A stretch of DNA of 64,000 nucleotides from Luteimonas panaciterrae (lineage in GTDB: Bacteria > Pseudomonadota > Gammaproteobacteria > Xanthomonadales > Xanthomonadaceae). The stretch lies in NCBI RefSeq assembly GCF_020511115.1, contig NZ_JAJAVH010000004.1, positions 124,001-188,000 of the forward strand, written 5' to 3'. Below the pieces are notes generated by a model. That model was not told where the DNA came from, did no database searches, and saw nothing but the letters and a program-made list of their open reading frames with translations. The translations under genes were made by a program, and so were the position numbers. Below are positions 62,407-64,000 of this stretch, piece after piece (positions within the stretch are counted from its first letter, which is position 1; every line of letters starts with the position of its first letter).

Positions 62407-64000
62407 AGCGCATCGGGAGCAACGGCGACGAGATGGCGCCGCACAACGAGAAGATTCTCAACGAAAGCAGGCGCGCGTTCGTGCTGGGCTTTGGCGCCGG
62501 CAGCTTGCTGCTCGCGGTCGGCGGAATTCCGCTGGCGCATGCCCAGGATGCGACACCGCCCAAGAAATACGGCGGAGAGGCGATGGAAAACGGATTGCGG
62601 GACGATCCGAACCTCTTCATCGAGATCGCGCAGGACGGCACGGTCAACATCGTCTGCATCCGCTCGGAAATGGGCCAGGGCGTGCGCACCAGCGTGGTGA
62701 TGGCGATCGCCGACGAACTCGGCGCGGACTGGTCGCGGGTGAAGGTGAAACAAGCGTCGGGCGACGAAGTGCGATACGGCAACCAGGACACCGACGGCTC
62801 ACGCAGCCTGCGACAAGGCTTTGCCGCCTGGCGTCGCGCGGGCGCCGCCGCGCGCACGATGCTGGAAACCGCCGCCGCGACGGCCTGGGGCGTGGACGCC
62901 AGCGAAGTGAAGGCCGGCGTGCACGAAGTCGTCCACGCAAAATCCGGGCGCAAGCTCGGATTCGGCGAACTCGCCGGCAAGGCGGCCGCGCTCCCGGTGC
63001 CGAAGTCCGACACGCTGCGTTTGAAATCGCCGTCGGAGTTCCGCTACATCGGCAAGGGCAAGACCCATCTGATCGACGGCGCCGATATCGTCAGCGGGCG
63101 CGCCAACTACGGCATCGACACGCGGCTGGACGGCATGCTCTACGCCGTGGTCGCGCGTCCGCGCACGTACGGAGACAAGGTCGCGTCATTCGATGCCGGC
63201 GACGCGGAAAAGGTCGCGGGCGTGGTCAAGATCCTGCCGCTGAATGCAACGCCGATCCCCTCCGGTTACCAGCCGCTGGGCGGCGTCGCGGTGGTCGCCG
63301 ACAACACGTGGAGCGCGATCCAGGCACGCCAGCAATTGAAGATCGAATGGACGCGCGGGCCGAATGCGGATTACGACTCGCTCGCCTATCGCGCCCGCAT
63401 CGAAGCCGCGTGCAAGCAACCGGGCAAGGCTGTGCGCACCGAAGGCGATGCCGACAAGGCGCTGGCGAGCGCGGCCAAGCGTTTCACCGCCGATTACTAC
63501 GTTCCGCATCTTGCGCATGCGCCGATGGAACCGCCGGCGGCGGTCGCGCGTGTCGATGGCGATCGTTGCGAAGTCTGGGCTTGTACGCAGGCTCCGCAGG
63601 CGACGCGTGAAGAGGTTGCCAAGGCACTCGGCATCGCATTGGAGAACGTCACCGTCAACGTGACCTTGCTCGGCGGCGGTTTCGGCCGCAAGTCCAAGCC
63701 GGATTTCATCGTCGAAGCGGCGCTGCTGTCGAAAGCGGTCGGCAAGCCGGTCAAGCTGACCTGGACGCGCGAGGACGACATCGTCAACGATTACTTCCAC
63801 GCCGTCTCCGCCGAGCATTTCGAAGCAGGCCTCGACGCATCCGGCAAGGTGACCAGTTGGCTGCACCGCACCGCGTCGCCGGCGATCGCTTCGACCTTCG
63901 GGCCAGATCCGCTGCACCTGTCGCCATCCTTCCTCAGCCACGGCATCCTCGATCTGCCGTTCGCGATTCCGAACATCCGCCTCGAAACGGCGGAGGCGAA
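62403..64000 (+). CDS. Molybdopterin-binding subunit of the molybdenum hydroxylase (3' end outside window)
   Basis: 532 codons are visible and the frame runs off the edge. A Tat signal is present ([20 protein letters not shown], residues 22-41), so the complex is assembled in the cytosol and moved to the periplasm. [21 protein letters not shown] and the [16 protein letters not shown] segment are molybdopterin-contact motifs of the isoquinoline/aldehyde oxidoreductase type; the [21 protein letters not shown] and [19 protein letters not shown] segments follow. The substrate is probably an N-heterocycle or aldehyde. The downstream half, with the catalytic Glu, is not visible. Confidence 0.93.
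   Translation, partial: MKRIGSNGDEMAPHNEKILNESRRAFVLGFGAGSLLLAVGGIPLAHAQDATPPKKYGGEAMENGLRDDPNLFIEIAQDGTVNIVCIRSEMGQGVRTSVVMAIADELGADWSRVKVKQASGDEVRYGNQDTDGSRSLRQGFAAWRRAGAAARTMLETAAATAWGVDASEVKAGVHEVVHAKSGRKLGFGELAGKAAALPVPKSDTLRLKSPSEFRYIGKGKTHLIDGADIVSGRANYGIDTRLDGMLYAVVARPRTYGDKVASFDAGDAEKVAGVVKILPLNATPIPSGYQPLGGVAVVADNTWSAIQARQQLKIEWTRGPNADYDSLAYRARIEAACKQPGKAVRTEGDADKALASAAKRFTADYYVPHLAHAPMEPPAAVARVDGDRCEVWACTQAPQATREEVAKALGIALENVTVNVTLLGGGFGRKSKPDFIVEAALLSKAVGKPVKLTWTREDDIVNDYFHAVSAEHFEAGLDASGKVTSWLHRTASPAIASTFGPDPLHLSPSFLSHGILDLPFAIPNIRLETAEA

Overview
The window is about 65% GC, and its gene order and families are those of the Lysobacterales (Xanthomonadales; Lysobacteraceae or Rhodanobacteraceae, Lysobacter-like). 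Pointers are: the housekeeping strings cmk-rpsA-ihfB-lapA-lapB, ndk-rlmN-pilW-rodZ and yfgM-bamB-der; a MoeB with an N-terminal rhodanese; the agmatine deiminase/N-carbamoylputrescine amidase pair; and short palindromic repeats of the 'GTCATTCC...GGAAT' type. Almost the whole window is ordinary chromosome. I see no rRNA, tRNA, transposase, prophage or CRISPR array.

Layout. 1-5000: the tail of a Pro-rich repetitive protein, a TonB-dependent siderophore-type receptor, an SRPBCC protein and a two-gene c-type cytochrome operon. 5000-13730: a long non-coding stretch, then an RND efflux operon with one adaptor and two different permeases. 13730-15560: a SoxR-controlled divergon (flavin reductase, small unknown protein and antibiotic-biosynthesis-monooxygenase-fold protein on one side, soxR on the other) with a textbook SoxR box inside a 19-bp promoter spacer. 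15640-20070: MAPEG, TraB-family, a TetR/alpha-beta hydrolase pair and a GNAT acetyltransferase. 20076-22106: agmatine to putrescine conversion (aguB, aguA). 22300-28140: rpmJ, cmk, rpsA, ihfB, lapAB. 28135-32105: lipid-linked sugar synthesis (WbpL-like, WbpM-like, galU), translationally coupled to lapB. 32221-36565: a beta-oxidation operon under a PsrA-like regulator with a perfect PsrA box. 36660-44163: ndk, rlmN, pilW, rodZ, yfgM, bamB, der, interrupted by a repeat-rich intergenic region. 44177-47292: molybdenum cofactor genes mobA, moeA, moeB. 47414-56061: a DUF2272 protein, an orphan cytochrome bd subunit I, folD, guaB, guaA and a WYL regulator. 56103-60954: a hydrolase with a long palindromic operator, a secreted DUF11 protein with a CRP/Clp-type site, a membrane-anchored glutaredoxin, a tiny six-cysteine secreted peptide and a DUF1993 protein. 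60966-64000: a TSUP exporter and the two subunits of a Tat-exported molybdenum hydroxylase, cut by the window edge. The cofactor genes at 44-47 kb would supply the core cofactor to that enzyme.

The most unusual items are the six-Cys secreted peptide beside an envelope glutaredoxin (59644-60332), the CydA-like protein with no CydB partner and Gln in place of a key Glu (48567-49925) with its ribosome binding site inside a hairpin, the SoxR divergon (13733-15564), the twin TetR operators (18620 and 19318), the promoter-hairpin-terminator leader of ndk (36660-36710) and the composite hairpin repeat between bamB and der.
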